DNA of 64,000 nucleotides from Pantoea cypripedii (lineage in GTDB: Bacteria; Pseudomonadota; Gammaproteobacteria; Enterobacterales; Enterobacteriaceae), in contig NZ_MLJI01000003.1 in the NCBI RefSeq assembly GCF_002095535.1, positions 310,001 to 374,000 on the forward strand. Reading direction: 5' to 3'. The notes under the pieces are model-generated. The model was not told the DNA's origin. It saw only the letters and a program-made list of their open reading frames with translations, and made no database searches. Position 1 is the first letter of the stretch. Every line of letters starts with the position of its first letter. This document shows positions 29,188 through 38,419 of the stretch, one piece after another. The translations under genes and the position numbers were made by a program.

Positions 29188-30726
29188 ATGTCAGGAAAAC
29201 CGCAATCGAGATGGCAAAGTGCAGTGCTGAAGGGCCTTCTCGTCGGGATCTGCTGTCTGCTGGTCGGCTACCTTCTGGTGCTGATGTATGCCCAGGGTGA
29301 GTACCTGTTTGCGCTGGTCACGTTGATTATCAGCGCGGTCGGCATCTGGATTTATGCCAATCGCCGCGCCTATGCCTGGCGCTATGTCTACCCCGGCATT
29401 GCCGGGATGGGATTGTTAGTGTTGTTCCCGCTGGCCTGTACCGTCGCTATTGCCTTCACCAACTACAGCAGCACCAACCAGCTGACGCTGGAACGGGCGC
29501 AGCAGGTGTTGCTCAGCCGACAATATCAGGATGGTGCGGGGTTAAATTTCTCGCTGTTCGCGGCGGGTGAACGCTGGCAGTTGGTGTTAACCGAGGGAGA
29601 GAGCGGGCAGACTTTTGTCTCAGCGCCCTTCTCCTTTGGTGGTGAGCAGTCGCTTAAATTGACCAGCGCCCCTGCGCCTGGCGGTGAACGCGCGACGCTC
29701 AGGGTCATCACCACCCATCGCCTGGCGTTGAGCCAGATTCATGCCGAACTGCCTGATGGTCGTCAGCTGGTGATGAGTTCTTTACGCCAGTTTTCCGGCA
29801 CCCGCCCGCTTTACCAGCTGAGTAGCGATGGGACGCTGAAAAATCAGCAAAGTGGCGTGCTTTATCGGGCAAACGGTGCCAGTGGCTTTTATCAGACCCG
29901 CAATATCGATGGCAGCTGGGGCAGTGAAAAACTCAGTCCTGGCTTTACGGTGAATACCGGCTGGAAAAACTTTATCCGTGTCTTTACTGACGCTGGGATT
30001 CAGAAGCCGTTTCTGGCGATCTTCGGCTGGACGCTGATCTTTTCGCTGCTGACGGTAGTCCTGACGGTGGCGGTTGGCATGGTGCTAGCCTGCCTGGTGC
30101 AGTGGGAGGCATTGAAAGGCAAAGCTGTCTATCGCGTGCTGTTGATCCTGCCCTACGCGGTGCCTGCGTTTATCTCGATCCTGATCTTCAAAGGGTTATT
30201 CAACCAGAGTTTTGGCGAGATCAACGTGATGCTAAAGGCGCTGTTTGGTTTGCAACCGGCGTGGTTCAGCGATCCTTTACTGGCGCGATCGATGCTGGTG
30301 ATCGTTAACACCTGGCTGGGCTACCCCTACATGATGATTCTGTGCATGGGGTTACTGAAAGCGATCCCTGATGATCTTTATGAAGCCTCCGCGATGGACG
30401 GTGCCGGGCCGTTGCAGAACTTCTTTCTCATCACCCTGCCGCTGCTGCTGAAACCGTTGATGCCACTGATGATCGCCAGCTTCGCCTTTAATTTTAATAA
30501 CTTTGTGCTGGTACAACTGCTGACCAATGGCGGCCCGGACCGGATTGGCACCACCACCCCGGCGGGCTACACCGACCTGCTGGTGAATTACACCTGGCGT
30601 ATCGCATTTGAAGGCGGCGGCGGTCAGGACTTTGGTCTGGCAGCGGCGATTGCCACCCTAATCTTCCTGCTGGTGGGTGCGCTGGCGGTGATCAACCTGA
30701 AAGCTGTGCGGATGAAATTCGACTAA
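29188..30726 (+). CDS. malF: Maltose ABC transporter permease MalF
   Basis: Inner-membrane permease. It has 512 residues (E. coli 514). Three membrane segments at the N-terminus precede the large periplasmic P2 loop (about residues 95-275) characteristic of MalF, and five more segments follow. The EAA coupling motif that docks MalK is visible (EASAMDGAGPLQNFFLITLP). It lies 60 bp after malE and 9 bp before malG. Confidence 0.96.
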   Translation: MSGKPQSRWQSAVLKGLLVGICCLLVGYLLVLMYAQGEYLFALVTLIISAVGIWIYANRRAYAWRYVYPGIAGMGLLVLFPLACTVAIAFTNYSSTNQLTLERAQQVLLSRQYQDGAGLNFSLFAAGERWQLVLTEGESGQTFVSAPFSFGGEQSLKLTSAPAPGGERATLRVITTHRLALSQIHAELPDGRQLVMSSLRQFSGTRPLYQLSSDGTLKNQQSGVLYRANGASGFYQTRNIDGSWGSEKLSPGFTVNTGWKNFIRVFTDAGIQKPFLAIFGWTLIFSLLTVVLTVAVGMVLACLVQWEALKGKAVYRVLLILPYAVPAFISILIFKGLFNQSFGEINVMLKALFGLQPAWFSDPLLARSMLVIVNTWLGYPYMMILCMGLLKAIPDDLYEASAMDGAGPLQNFFLITLPLLLKPLMPLMIASFAFNFNNFVLVQLLTNGGPDRIGTTTPAGYTDLLVNYTWRIAFEGGGGQDFGLAAAIATLIFLLVGALAVINLKAVRMKFD

Positions 30727-30735
30727 GGAGACGTT

Positions 30736-31626
30736 ATGGCTATGGTGCAACCTAAATCGCAGAAGCTGCGCCTGTTGCTGACGCATCTGCTGCTGCTGAC
30801 CTTTATCGCGGCGATAGTATTCCCGCTGATGATGGTGCTGGCAATCTCGCTGCGTGCCGGTAACTTCGCTACCGGCAGCCTGATCCCGGATCAGGTGTCG
30901 TGGGAACACTGGCGGCTGGCACTCGGTTTTAGCATTACCCATGCTGATGGCAGCGTGACGCCACCGCCCTTTCCGGTGCTGTTGTGGCTGTGGAACTCGA
31001 TAAAAATTGCGGCAATCAGCGCACTCGGCATCGTGACGCTCTCCACCACCTGCGCTTATGCATTTGCGCGCATGCGTTTTGCCGGACGCGCCAGCCTGCT
31101 GAAGGCGATGCTGATTTTCCAGATGTTCCCGGCGGTGCTGTCGCTGGTCGCGCTGTACGCGTTGTTTGATCGGCTGGGTCAGTATCTGCCGTTTATTGGT
31201 TTGAATACCCACGGCGGCGTGATCTTTGCTTATCTCGGCGGCATTGCGCTGCACGTCTGGACCATCAAAGGCTATTTCGAAACCATCGACGGCTCGCTGG
31301 AGGAAGCGGCAGCGCTGGACGGCGCGACACCGTGGCAGGCTTTCCGGCTGGTGTTATTACCGCTGTCCGTGCCGATTCTGGCGGTGGTTTTTATCCTCGC
31401 CTTTATCGCGGCCGTTACCGAGGTGCCGGTTGCCTCGCTGCTGCTGCGCGATGTTAATAGCTACACGCTGGCGGTCGGCATGCAGCAATACCTCAACCCG
31501 CAGAACTACCTGTGGGGTGACTTTGCCGCAGCGGCGGTGCTCTCTGCCATCCCCATTACGCTGGTGTTCCTGCTGGCCCAGCGCTGGCTGGTCAGCGGTC
31601 TCACGGCGGGAGGCGTCAAAGGATAA
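30736..31626 (+). CDS. malG: Maltose ABC transporter permease MalG
   Basis: Second permease subunit of MalFGK2, 296 residues, exactly the E. coli length, with six membrane segments. The EAA loop is present ([21 protein letters not shown]), and the C-terminal GLTAGGVKG matches the tail that reaches into the MalK dimer. It has an AAGGAG ribosome binding site and ends the malEFG operon before a terminator at 31692. Confidence 0.97.
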   Translation: MAMVQPKSQKLRLLLTHLLLLTFIAAIVFPLMMVLAISLRAGNFATGSLIPDQVSWEHWRLALGFSITHADGSVTPPPFPVLLWLWNSIKIAAISALGIVTLSTTCAYAFARMRFAGRASLLKAMLIFQMFPAVLSLVALYALFDRLGQYLPFIGLNTHGGVIFAYLGGIALHVWTIKGYFETIDGSLEEAAALDGATPWQAFRLVLLPLSVPILAVVFILAFIAAVTEVPVASLLLRDVNSYTLAVGMQQYLNPQNYLWGDFAAAAVLSAIPITLVFLLAQRWLVSGLTAGGVKG

Positions 31627-31691
31627 GTCTTCATCATTGCGTTGCCACTGCTTCCTCAATGTTCACTGCCATTGAGGGATTGAGAGTCTTT

Positions 31692-31715
31692 GGCGGCCTG
31701 CGGGCCGCCTCTTTT
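31692..31715 (+). terminator. malEFG terminator
   Basis: GGCGGCC-TGCG-GGCCGCC forms a GC-rich hairpin (31692-31709) followed by TCTTTTCTT. A second hairpin, CCTCAATG and CATTGAGG (31654-31677), lies between malG and this one. Confidence 0.8.
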
Positions 31716-31717
31716 CT

Positions 31718-32911
31718 TCACGAACGCAAAAAATCCTGCCAGCGACGCGTCAGATAATTGTGCTCATCCATCACCGAGTTCCACACGGCGATATGGCTCA
31801 TCCGCTGTTCATAACTGCCACCATCGCGACTTTCTCCCTGTGGAATCAGCGGAGCACCCCAGGCGTCATACAACATTTCCGCAGCAGGTTTGCCGCCATA
31901 CCAGAAATCCCACTCGGCCGCAGAGAGATGCGCCTTGCTGCGCTGTGGATTGGAGATGTAATACCCCTGACGCGCCATCACTGCCCCCGGCCAGCCGGAT
32001 TGCCACCAGTTAAGATACGCGTAAGCGGCATCTTTAATTCTGCCGGTGGCGCAACGAGACAGCGACATGCCGCCATACCAGGCGCGATAGCCTTCACGCG
32101 GATGCGCCATTTTATAGCCACGCTGATGGAAATGATGACGAAAGTAGATCGGTGCCCACAGGCTTTGTACTTCCACCTGGCGATTTTCAATTAAATCGCA
32201 CGCCTGCTCCTGACTGGCCCAGAACGCCGCAAAATGGCCCTGCCGATTCAGACGCGTCAGCTCCTGGGCGAGGGTATCAATTTCTTCCAGCGTCAGATTG
32301 CCGGTGTTGGCGAAACGCGCCAGTCCAGCCCCCTGCATCGCCAGCGCGGCATCCAGCCCACCCATGGCGGCATCTTCCTGCAACGCCACCTGGCCGGTAA
32401 GTGCCGGATGCAATAACCAGCTCCAGCTCTCTTCCTCTTCGCGCAACGCGGCGGGCAGACGATCGACGTGATAAGCAAAGCTATCGGCGTTATGCGTCAG
32501 CGGCAGCATACTGATACGGTCGCTCGGCTGGCTGCCGAGATGCAAATCACGCTGCACATACAACCGCTGAGAGGGCACGCTGCCATCGGCCAGTGCGCCA
32601 TCACTTTGCAGCGTGCCGGTCTTGGCTAGCGCATTGACTTCGTCCCAGTAGGTCAGCCGCTTAATCTCCAGCGGCTGAATGGCACGCGCTGGCCAGACGA
32701 AATCGATATTGTGGAACCATTGATCGTAGAGATCGTAACTTTCGGGATGCATGACGGCGATTCGCTGCGCATCTTCCACGCTACGCAACATATATTCGAT
32801 TTTAATGCCGAGATCCTGCTCCGCGCACACGCGCAGCATCTCCAGCAACGTGACGGAGGTTCCGAGCACGCGTAAGGTCAGCTGGTCATTGACCACTGCC
32901 GCAGAATTCAT
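31718..32911 (-). CDS. ABC-type solute-binding protein of the PotD/spermidine-putrescine class, no signal peptide
   Basis: A 397-residue binding protein of the periplasmic PotD/PotF fold, suggested by LRVLGTSVTLLEMLR at the start, YDLYDQWFHNIDFVWPARAI, and a late LNWWQSGWPGAVMARQGYYI. The start at 32911 lies 4 bp after the CobW gene. No N-terminal hydrophobic stretch is present. The only longer frame overlaps cobW and encodes a basic, cysteine-rich sequence, so export is not evident. No permease or ATPase gene is nearby. It may be a cytoplasmic ligand-binding protein, or its transporter may have been lost. Ligand unknown; the cluster context suggests a small amide, imide or amine. Confidence 0.75.
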   Translation of the reverse strand: MNSAAVVNDQLTLRVLGTSVTLLEMLRVCAEQDLGIKIEYMLRSVEDAQRIAVMHPESYDLYDQWFHNIDFVWPARAIQPLEIKRLTYWDEVNALAKTGTLQSDGALADGSVPSQRLYVQRDLHLGSQPSDRISMLPLTHNADSFAYHVDRLPAALREEEESWSWLLHPALTGQVALQEDAAMGGLDAALAMQGAGLARFANTGNLTLEEIDTLAQELTRLNRQGHFAAFWASQEQACDLIENRQVEVQSLWAPIYFRHHFHQRGYKMAHPREGYRAWYGGMSLSRCATGRIKDAAYAYLNWWQSGWPGAVMARQGYYISNPQRSKAHLSAAEWDFWYGGKPAAEMLYDAWGAPLIPQGESRDGGSYEQRMSHIAVWNSVMDEHNYLTRRWQDFLRS

Positions 32912-32915
32912 ACCT

Positions 32916-33938
32916 TTATGGCTCCTCAAACGCCTGCAGGTAGCGCCTGAACGCCTGTTGCAGACGATCGGCCTCCAGACCGCGCAAAATAAATACCAGT
33001 TTTGAACTCTCAAGTTCGCCGGGCCAGTCAGCCAGATGTACCGGCGGATGCAGCGTATGCTGCACGCCATGAATCACGACAGGCGCGCTGCTGTCGCTCA
33101 CGCGTAATATACCTTTCATGCGCAACACCGTACGGCCATGGCAATGTAATAGCATTGACAGCCAGATAGCAAACGCTGGCCAGTTTATCGTCTGGTGCAG
33201 GGTGATCACGCAGGTTTGCGTAACCGGATGTGAAGTGCTGTGCGCAATAGGGGTTAACGTGACACCGTCACTGGCACAAGCGCCCAGCCAGCGGAAGCGT
33301 TGCTGCCGTGACCCGCTGGTAACTGTCTGACTAAACAGGCTGAGCGGATCGCGCATTGCCTCTTCGTTCTCGTTCAGTTGGGCCAGTGGGTTGAGCTGGC
33401 GTAGCCAGGCCAGCATGTCTGTGCGTGCCTCTTTCGTTACCCTGTCACCTTTACTCAGCAACAGCTTATCTGCCGCGCTGACCTGAGCCAGCCATTCGGG
33501 CTGGGTATCCGCCTGCATAGTCGCGTGTTCCGCATCTACCAGCGTGACCAGCGTTCCCTGGGTGAAATGATGTTGCAGCTGACGATCATGCAGCAGCGTT
33601 GACAGAATCGGTGCAGGATCGGCCAGTCCGGTGGTTTCCAGAATCACCTGTTTGAACGGCGGGAGCTGCCCACGGGCGCGACGTTCATAGAGATCGATCA
33701 GCGCGGTTTTGAGTTCACCACGAATCTGGCAGCAGACGCAGCCGCTGGGCAGCAACACGGTGTCGGGCGCGACTTCATTCAGCAAATGGTGATCAATGCC
33801 CACTTCGCCAAACTCATTCACCAGCAGCGCAATATCATTCAAATCCTGCTGTGCCAGCCAGCCTTTCAGCAGCGTGGTTTTGCCACTGCCGAGAAAACCG
33901 CTGAGTACATGCAGGGGTAACTTCTCTTCGTATTGCAT
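32916..33938 (-). CDS. CobW/P47K-family G3E GTPase
   Basis: Probable metal chaperone (zinc or cobalt insertion) of the COG0523 group, 340 residues. The P-loop is GFLGSGKTT (14-22). The metal-binding CxCC is CVCC (67-70), and the guanine-specificity motif reads LSKGD in place of NKxD. The C-terminal CobW_C domain is present from about 235. It shares one base with the preceding small gene (TGATG) and ends 4 bp before the binding-protein gene, so it is translationally coupled in the operon. Presence of a zinc-type PLP enzyme and a metal hydrolase nearby suggests it loads one of them; this is inference. Confidence 0.88.
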   Translation of the reverse strand: MQYEEKLPLHVLSGFLGSGKTTLLKGWLAQQDLNDIALLVNEFGEVGIDHHLLNEVAPDTVLLPSGCVCCQIRGELKTALIDLYERRARGQLPPFKQVILETTGLADPAPILSTLLHDRQLQHHFTQGTLVTLVDAEHATMQADTQPEWLAQVSAADKLLLSKGDRVTKEARTDMLAWLRQLNPLAQLNENEEAMRDPLSLFSQTVTSGSRQQRFRWLGACASDGVTLTPIAHSTSHPVTQTCVITLHQTINWPAFAIWLSMLLHCHGRTVLRMKGILRVSDSSAPVVIHGVQHTLHPPVHLADWPGELESSKLVFILRGLEADRLQQAFRRYLQAFEEP

Positions 33939-34231
33939 CAGCCCTCCAGCGCCGCCAGCCAGTTTTCATCGAGGGGATCGACAGGACGCCGCATCATCTT
34001 TTCCGCTTCTTTCCACAACACATCCAGCGAGTTGACCAGCGTTTGCTGGCCGGTCGGGCTGGCCAGCAGCCAGCTGTTGTGAAACTCCGTCAGGGATAAC
34101 CGCCACGGCTTAAGTGCACGATTGAGCAGCGCCAGTTGTTGCAGGCGTAGCTGGCGGGCGGGCAGATCCTGCCACAGTGGATCGCTCCACTGCGGCCCGT
34201 TATCAAGCAGACCGCAGACTCCACACATCAT
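33938..34231 (-). CDS. Small conserved-looking protein with N-terminal MCGVCG motif
   Basis: A 97-residue protein whose start, MMCGVCGLLDNGPQWSDPLW, resembles short proteins often found beside CobW GTPases; I know no function for them. The Cys-x-x-Cys at residues 3-6 could bind a metal delivered by CobW. The rest is helical with Trp residues. The stop codon overlaps the CobW start by one base and the preceding SDR gene ends 8 bp upstream, so it is firmly part of the operon. The first or second Met may be used. Confidence 0.75.
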   Translation of the reverse strand: MMCGVCGLLDNGPQWSDPLWQDLPARQLRLQQLALLNRALKPWRLSLTEFHNSWLLASPTGQQTLVNSLDVLWKEAEKMMRRPVDPLDENWLAALEG

Positions 34232-34239
34232 GGCCTCCG

Positions 34240-34989
34240 TTACGGCATCACATCGCCGGAATTCGGTCCCAGCGTCTGGCCGACAAACAAATTGCCGCCC
34301 GGCTCACTTGCCAGCAGTAACGCCACCGGCGCTACCTCTTCCGCCCGGCCAAAACGTCCCAGCGGCAGCTCTGCCGCTTTCGCCTGTTTCCACGCCTGAT
34401 TGATGCCATCAATTAATGGCGTTTCAATCGGGCCAGGCGCGATGGCGTTGACCAGCACGTTATCGGCGGAAACCTCCAGCGCCAGAGATTTGGTAAAACC
34501 GATCACACCCGCTTTAGCCGCGGCGTAATGACACAATTCAGCACCGCCTTTAATGCCCAGCTGCGAAGCGATATTGATCACCCGTCCCCAGCGCTGGGCC
34601 AGCATCGCTGGTAGCGCGCGCTGCGTGGCTAAAAATACGCTGCGCAGATCGACAGCCATCATCTCTTCCCACATTGCCAGCGTGATCGCCGTGCAACGTG
34701 CCTGGGTCAGCATACCGGCGTTATTCACCAGCACATCAATACCGTCATAGCGGGCAATACAATCGTCCACGCCCGCGGTGGCACCGGCGATTTCGCCGAC
34801 ATCCGCCACCACACCATGACAATCGGCACCGCGTTGCTGGCAGCGCGCCACCATCAGCGCAAGTTTGTCGCTGTCGCGATCGGTCAGCACCAGCCGCGCA
34901 CCTTCGCGCGCAAACAACTCAGCAATGGCTGCGCCAATACCACTGGCAGCCCCGGTGATCACACAACGTTTATTTTGCAGTTGCATCAC
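34240..34989 (-). CDS. Short-chain dehydrogenase/reductase (first of two)
   Basis: A 249-residue classical SDR. The nucleotide-binding TGAASGIG lies at 13-20, NNAG at 89-92, and the catalytic Ser142, Tyr155 and Lys159 (YAAAK) are present. Asp37 at the end of the second strand suggests NAD preference. It lies 6 bp after the second SDR gene in the same operon. Substrate unknown. Confidence 0.88.
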   Translation of the reverse strand: MMQLQNKRCVITGAASGIGAAIAELFAREGARLVLTDRDSDKLALMVARCQQRGADCHGVVADVGEIAGATAGVDDCIARYDGIDVLVNNAGMLTQARCTAITLAMWEEMMAVDLRSVFLATQRALPAMLAQRWGRVINIASQLGIKGGAELCHYAAAKAGVIGFTKSLALEVSADNVLVNAIAPGPIETPLIDGINQAWKQAKAAELPLGRFGRAEEVAPVALLLASEPGGNLFVGQTLGPNSGDVMP

Positions 34990-34995
34990 GGCTCC

Positions 34996-35772
34996 TTAGT
35001 CCGGCCAACGCACAGTCAGACCACCATCCACAATCAGGCTTTGTCCGGTGAGATAGCTGCTCTCTTCACTGGTCAGAAACGCGATCGCTTTGGCGATTTC
35101 TTCCGGGCGACCCACGCGTCCCAGCGGGATGGCTCCGGCAGCCTTTGCCAGCCCTTCCGGACCCAGTGAATTCTGCTTATCCAGCGACTGCGGCGTTTCG
35201 ATCAATCCCGGAATGATGGCGTTGCAGCGTACCCCGCGCGCAGCCAGTTCCACTGCCAGCGATCGGCAGATACCCGGCACTGCGGCTTTCGCTGCGGCAT
35301 AGTGAGCATGATCCTGCCAGCCGTAGACACCACCGGCGATGGAGGAAACCGCCACCAGACTGGCACCGGTGCGCAGATGAGGGGTGGCGGCACGGAAACA
35401 GCGCATCACCCCGGTCAGGTCAACATTGAGCATGTCGTCCCAGCGTGCATCGCTCATCTCTTCAATCGGCGCACGTCGCAAAATGCCCGCATTCGCCACC
35501 ATATAATCGAGGCGACCAAAGTGCGCCACGCCCTGCGCGATAAAGGCATCCACCGAATCCGTTACGGCGACGTCGAGCGGCAGCCAGAGAGCATCGCCAC
35601 CGGCGGCTTCCACCTGTGCCGCAGCGACGGCCGGATCGTGCGGATCGGCGGGATAGTAACCGGCGATCACCTTCACACCACGTTGTGCATACAGCGTTGC
35701 CAGCGCCAGGCCGATACCGCTGGCGGCGCCGCTAATCGCGGCGACCGGTTGAGCTGAAACAGAATCCTGCAT
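34996..35772 (-). CDS. Short-chain dehydrogenase/reductase (second of two)
   Basis: A 258-residue classical SDR with SGAASGIG at 14-21, the NAG motif at 94-96, Ser143/144 and the YAAAK catalytic pair Tyr158/Lys162. The C-terminal SYLTGQSLIVDGGLTVRWPD is typical of the family. It shares only general SDR features with its neighbour, so the pair is unlikely to be a recent duplication and the two may act on different steps. It starts 9 bp after the MFS gene. Confidence 0.88.
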   Translation of the reverse strand: MQDSVSAQPVAAISGAASGIGLALATLYAQRGVKVIAGYYPADPHDPAVAAAQVEAAGGDALWLPLDVAVTDSVDAFIAQGVAHFGRLDYMVANAGILRRAPIEEMSDARWDDMLNVDLTGVMRCFRAATPHLRTGASLVAVSSIAGGVYGWQDHAHYAAAKAAVPGICRSLAVELAARGVRCNAIIPGLIETPQSLDKQNSLGPEGLAKAAGAIPLGRVGRPEEIAKAIAFLTSEESSYLTGQSLIVDGGLTVRWPD

Positions 35773-35781
35773 GGTTATTCC

Positions 35782-37098
35782 TTAAGCTGAAGTGACTGCG
35801 GCGCGTGAGGCCGCACGCTGATGCGCGTTAGCCCGCGCGAAGAACATGATGATGCCGGAGATAAAGCACGGCACAGCCCCGAACCACAGCGCAGCATCCT
35901 GCCAGTGGCCGCCGCTGCTCAGGACGCTGGTCGTCCCGACGCCAGCGATAATCGCGCCGACCGGTCCCATCGCACCGATCAATGCCCCGGCGGTAGCGCG
36001 GATGGCAGTCGGGAAACTTTCACTGATAAAGAACAGCGCCGCCGCGTAAGGACCGATGAGGAAAAACAGACCGATGCTGTAGAGGGCAACGATAGTGGCG
36101 AAGTTGTCCGGGCAATACAGCATGGCGGCAAAGGAGACACCACCCAGCATCCAGCCCACGGCGATGGTGTTGCGACGACCGAAGCGGTCACCGAGCCAGC
36201 CGTGTACCAGGTAACCGCAGTAACCCACGAGATTGGACAGGATCAGAATCAGCAACGAACTGTTAAAAGAGACTTCGTGGGTTTTGGTGATCACGGTGGT
36301 ACCCAGCACGCTGAAGATCTGGATGGCAAACCAGTTGATCAGCACCGCGCCGCCCAGCACCAGCGTGGCACGCAGCGAAGGGCCACGGAATGCCGCCGCC
36401 ATACCCGCGTTATGCTGTTCTTCATAAGAAACCTGATAATCCGCCGCGACCTGGCGCGCATCGCTATCGTGACCTGCGGCGCGCAGCTGCTGGATCTTTT
36501 TCTGTACCTGAAACTGCGGGGTTTCTTTCAGCTTCAGCGCCAGTACCGCAATCACCAGCGACGGCAACGCGGCGAAGATAAAGCTGCCCTGCCAGCCGAT
36601 AACGGGCATCAGAATGGCGGTCAGCGCTGAAGCCACCAGCGCACCCACCGGCCAGCCGCCCTGCACCAGGCTATAAACGAAACCTTTGCGTTTGTTGAGT
36701 TTTGGATCGTCCAGCGCGGTATACAGCTCAGACAAATAGGTGGCGTTAACGGTTTGCTCGGCATAACCCAACCCGGCGACAGAACGAATCGCGGTCAGCG
36801 CACCTTTACCCCAGGCACCGCCCACCGCCGTCAGCAGCGAGCACAGCGCCGCACCGCCCACGGTGATGACAATCCCCATGCGACGACCAAGGCGATCCAC
36901 CAACGGACCAATCGCCAGCGCGATCACCGCCCCGCCGACAGCAACCCAGGTGGCGATTTCCGCCTGCTCGACCTCGCTCCAGCCAAAATGGCCACCGATT
37001 TCCGGCAACAGCGTGCCGAACAGGATGAAATCATAAACAGCAAAAACCCAGGCAAAAAAAGCAATCCAGGTGGCAAATTTTACATCCCTGATGGTCAA
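35782..37098 (-). CDS. Major facilitator superfamily transporter; possible frameshift at its 5' end
   Basis: A 12-segment MFS permease (438 residues as read) of the sugar-acid/sialic-acid-like group, with the loop motif GPLVDRLGRRMG and its second-half copy HGWLGDRFGRRN. The longest open frame starts at a TTG (37098) with no clear ribosome binding site. Just upstream, an ATG at 37147 begins a frame that would join this one as MSIFKKISVNGWQPQQLTIR if the A8 run at 37128-37135 had seven A residues. The true N-terminus is therefore probably there, and the gene is frameshifted or the run is misread. It is the first gene of the six-gene minus-strand operon. Confidence 0.8.
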   Translation of the reverse strand: MTIRDVKFATWIAFFAWVFAVYDFILFGTLLPEIGGHFGWSEVEQAEIATWVAVGGAVIALAIGPLVDRLGRRMGIVITVGGAALCSLLTAVGGAWGKGALTAIRSVAGLGYAEQTVNATYLSELYTALDDPKLNKRKGFVYSLVQGGWPVGALVASALTAILMPVIGWQGSFIFAALPSLVIAVLALKLKETPQFQVQKKIQQLRAAGHDSDARQVAADYQVSYEEQHNAGMAAAFRGPSLRATLVLGGAVLINWFAIQIFSVLGTTVITKTHEVSFNSSLLILILSNLVGYCGYLVHGWLGDRFGRRNTIAVGWMLGGVSFAAMLYCPDNFATIVALYSIGLFFLIGPYAAALFFISESFPTAIRATAGALIGAMGPVGAIIAGVGTTSVLSSGGHWQDAALWFGAVPCFISGIIMFFARANAHQRAASRAAVTSA

Positions 37099-37170
37099 CT
37101 GCTGCGGCTGCCAGCCATTTACGGAGATTTTTTTTAAAGATGCTCATAGCGCTATCACTCTGTCAGGGGT

Positions 37171-37228
37171 CAGGTCACCGTAAATGGTGACCCTGGGGGT
37201 TCTTGTAGGGAGCGCATTCATGCGCTCC
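37171..37228. repeat. Two extragenic hairpins between the MFS and hydrolase genes
   Basis: CAGGTCACC-GTAAAT-GGTGACCCTG (37171-37195) and the perfect GGAGCGCAT-TC-ATGCGCTCC (37209-37228) fill the gap. The second looks like a repeated extragenic palindrome and may end or stabilise the hydrolase transcript. Confidence 0.6.
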
Positions 37229-37232
37229 GGGC

Positions 37233-38108
37233 TCAGCGCGGTTGGCGCTGTTTAAAGTCGTCGGCGATTTCGTCAAAAGTAACGAAACGCACGCCTTCAT
37301 GGCTGCGGATGTACTGAATCAGACGTTCCAGCATCAGCAACACCTGCGGGCGACCGGATACATCGGGATGGATGGTCATGGTGAAGACCGCGTAGTCGTT
37401 TTCGCGGTAGACCCAGTCAAACTGGTCACGCCACATCTCTTCCAGATGGCGTGGGTTGACGAAACCGTGGCTGTTGGGCGATTTTTTGATGAACATCATT
37501 GGTGGCAAATCGTCGAGATACCAGTTGGCGGGGATCTCCACCAGGTCGGTTTCCGCTCCGCGTTCCAGCGGCTTCATCCAGGCATCGGGATGCTGGCTGT
37601 AATCGATTTTGGTCCAGCTATCCCCGACGCGGACGTAATAAGGATGGAAATCGTTATGCATCAGGCTGTGGTCATACTTGATCCCTTTCTTCAGCAGTAA
37701 CTCATTGGTGACATTGCTGAATTCCCACCAGGGCGCAACGTAACCGGTAGGACGTTTACCCGCCAGCTGAGTAACCAGTTCGATGCTGCGATCCAGCACC
37801 GCTTCTTCCTGCGCCGGTGTCATGGCAATCGGGTTTTCATGGCTGTAACCGTGAATACCGATTTCGTGTCCGGCATCCACCACCGCTTTCATCTGCTGCG
37901 GGAAGGTTTCAATGGAATGTCCTGGAATAAACCAGGTGGTACGCAGGTTTTGCTCGGCAAACATCTTCAGCAAACGTGGTGCGCCCACTTCGCCGGCAAA
38001 AAGCCCGCGTGAAATATCATCCGGCGAATCTTCCCCGCCGTAAGAACCGAGCCAGCCCGCAACGGCATCAACATCCACACCAAATGCGCAAAGGATTTCT
38101 TTGGCCAT
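37233..38108 (-). CDS. NodB-fold polysaccharide-deacetylase-like hydrolase of the HP0310/PuuE type
   Basis: A 291-residue enzyme closely resembling Helicobacter pylori HP0310 (PgdA): [50 protein letters not shown] and [18 protein letters not shown] all follow it. The metal ligands Asp14, His86 and His90 are in place. Relatives in this NodB group act as peptidoglycan deacetylases, allantoinases or cyclic-imide hydrolases. No signal peptide is present, so a cytoplasmic small-molecule substrate such as a cyclic amide or imide is more likely than peptidoglycan. The ATG at 38108 follows a GGAG site. It is divergent from the GntR-type regulator and shares its operator motif. Confidence 0.87.
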   Translation of the reverse strand: MAKEILCAFGVDVDAVAGWLGSYGGEDSPDDISRGLFAGEVGAPRLLKMFAEQNLRTTWFIPGHSIETFPQQMKAVVDAGHEIGIHGYSHENPIAMTPAQEEAVLDRSIELVTQLAGKRPTGYVAPWWEFSNVTNELLLKKGIKYDHSLMHNDFHPYYVRVGDSWTKIDYSQHPDAWMKPLERGAETDLVEIPANWYLDDLPPMMFIKKSPNSHGFVNPRHLEEMWRDQFDWVYRENDYAVFTMTIHPDVSGRPQVLLMLERLIQYIRSHEGVRFVTFDEIADDFKQRQPR

Positions 38109-38121
38109 ATCTGCAACTCCA

Positions 38122-38135
38122 TAAATGTACATTTA
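38122..38135. promoter_or_regulatory. Palindromic operator candidate before the NodB-fold hydrolase
   Basis: TAAATGTACATTTA is a perfect 14-bp palindrome 14 bp upstream of the hydrolase ATG. Its ATGTACAT core recurs at 38298, before the divergent regulator gene. GntR/FadR proteins often bind such symmetrical TGTA(C)-type cores. A related AATATCCATTT motif is shared by 38139-38150 and the region just after the regulator (about 39431). The remainder of the 311-bp gap is AT-rich without a gene. Confidence 0.55.
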
Positions 38136-38297
38136 AATAAATATCCATTTAGTATTTGCAATTGGGATGCCAAAATCTTTGCCACGGTGGTCTGGCAGGA
38201 TGGAAGCCGGAAATTAATATAAATTAATCAATGTGTTGAATAATTTGTATCATGCGAAATATTGTGTTGGTAAGATTTTTACGCCGAAAGGCTAAAG

Positions 38298-38305
38298 ATG
38301 TACAT
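38298..38305. promoter_or_regulatory. Second copy of the ATGTACAT operator core
   Basis: AAGATGTACATTTG repeats the core and right arm of the palindrome at 38122. It lies about 115 bp upstream of the GntR-type regulator start, so one regulator could bridge both divergent promoters. Confidence 0.45.
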
Positions 38306-38419
38306 TTGTAGTTATGATCCATTATCGTGCGAATTGCACCAGGATTGTGCCTTGCCGGTCGCGGCTTTGCAGCCCGTCAGGATGTGATAATGTAGCGCGA
38401 TGAAAACAGGACCGATGAA

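Noticed and set aside
31718..33070. Longer start for the binding-protein gene, adding 53 residues
   Set aside because: The extension lies inside cobW in another frame and is basic and Cys/Arg-rich, not a signal peptide.
35821..36630. 269-codon plus-strand frame opposite the MFS gene
   Set aside because: Composition (Arg/Gln/Asp/His runs) is that of antisense to a membrane protein gene.
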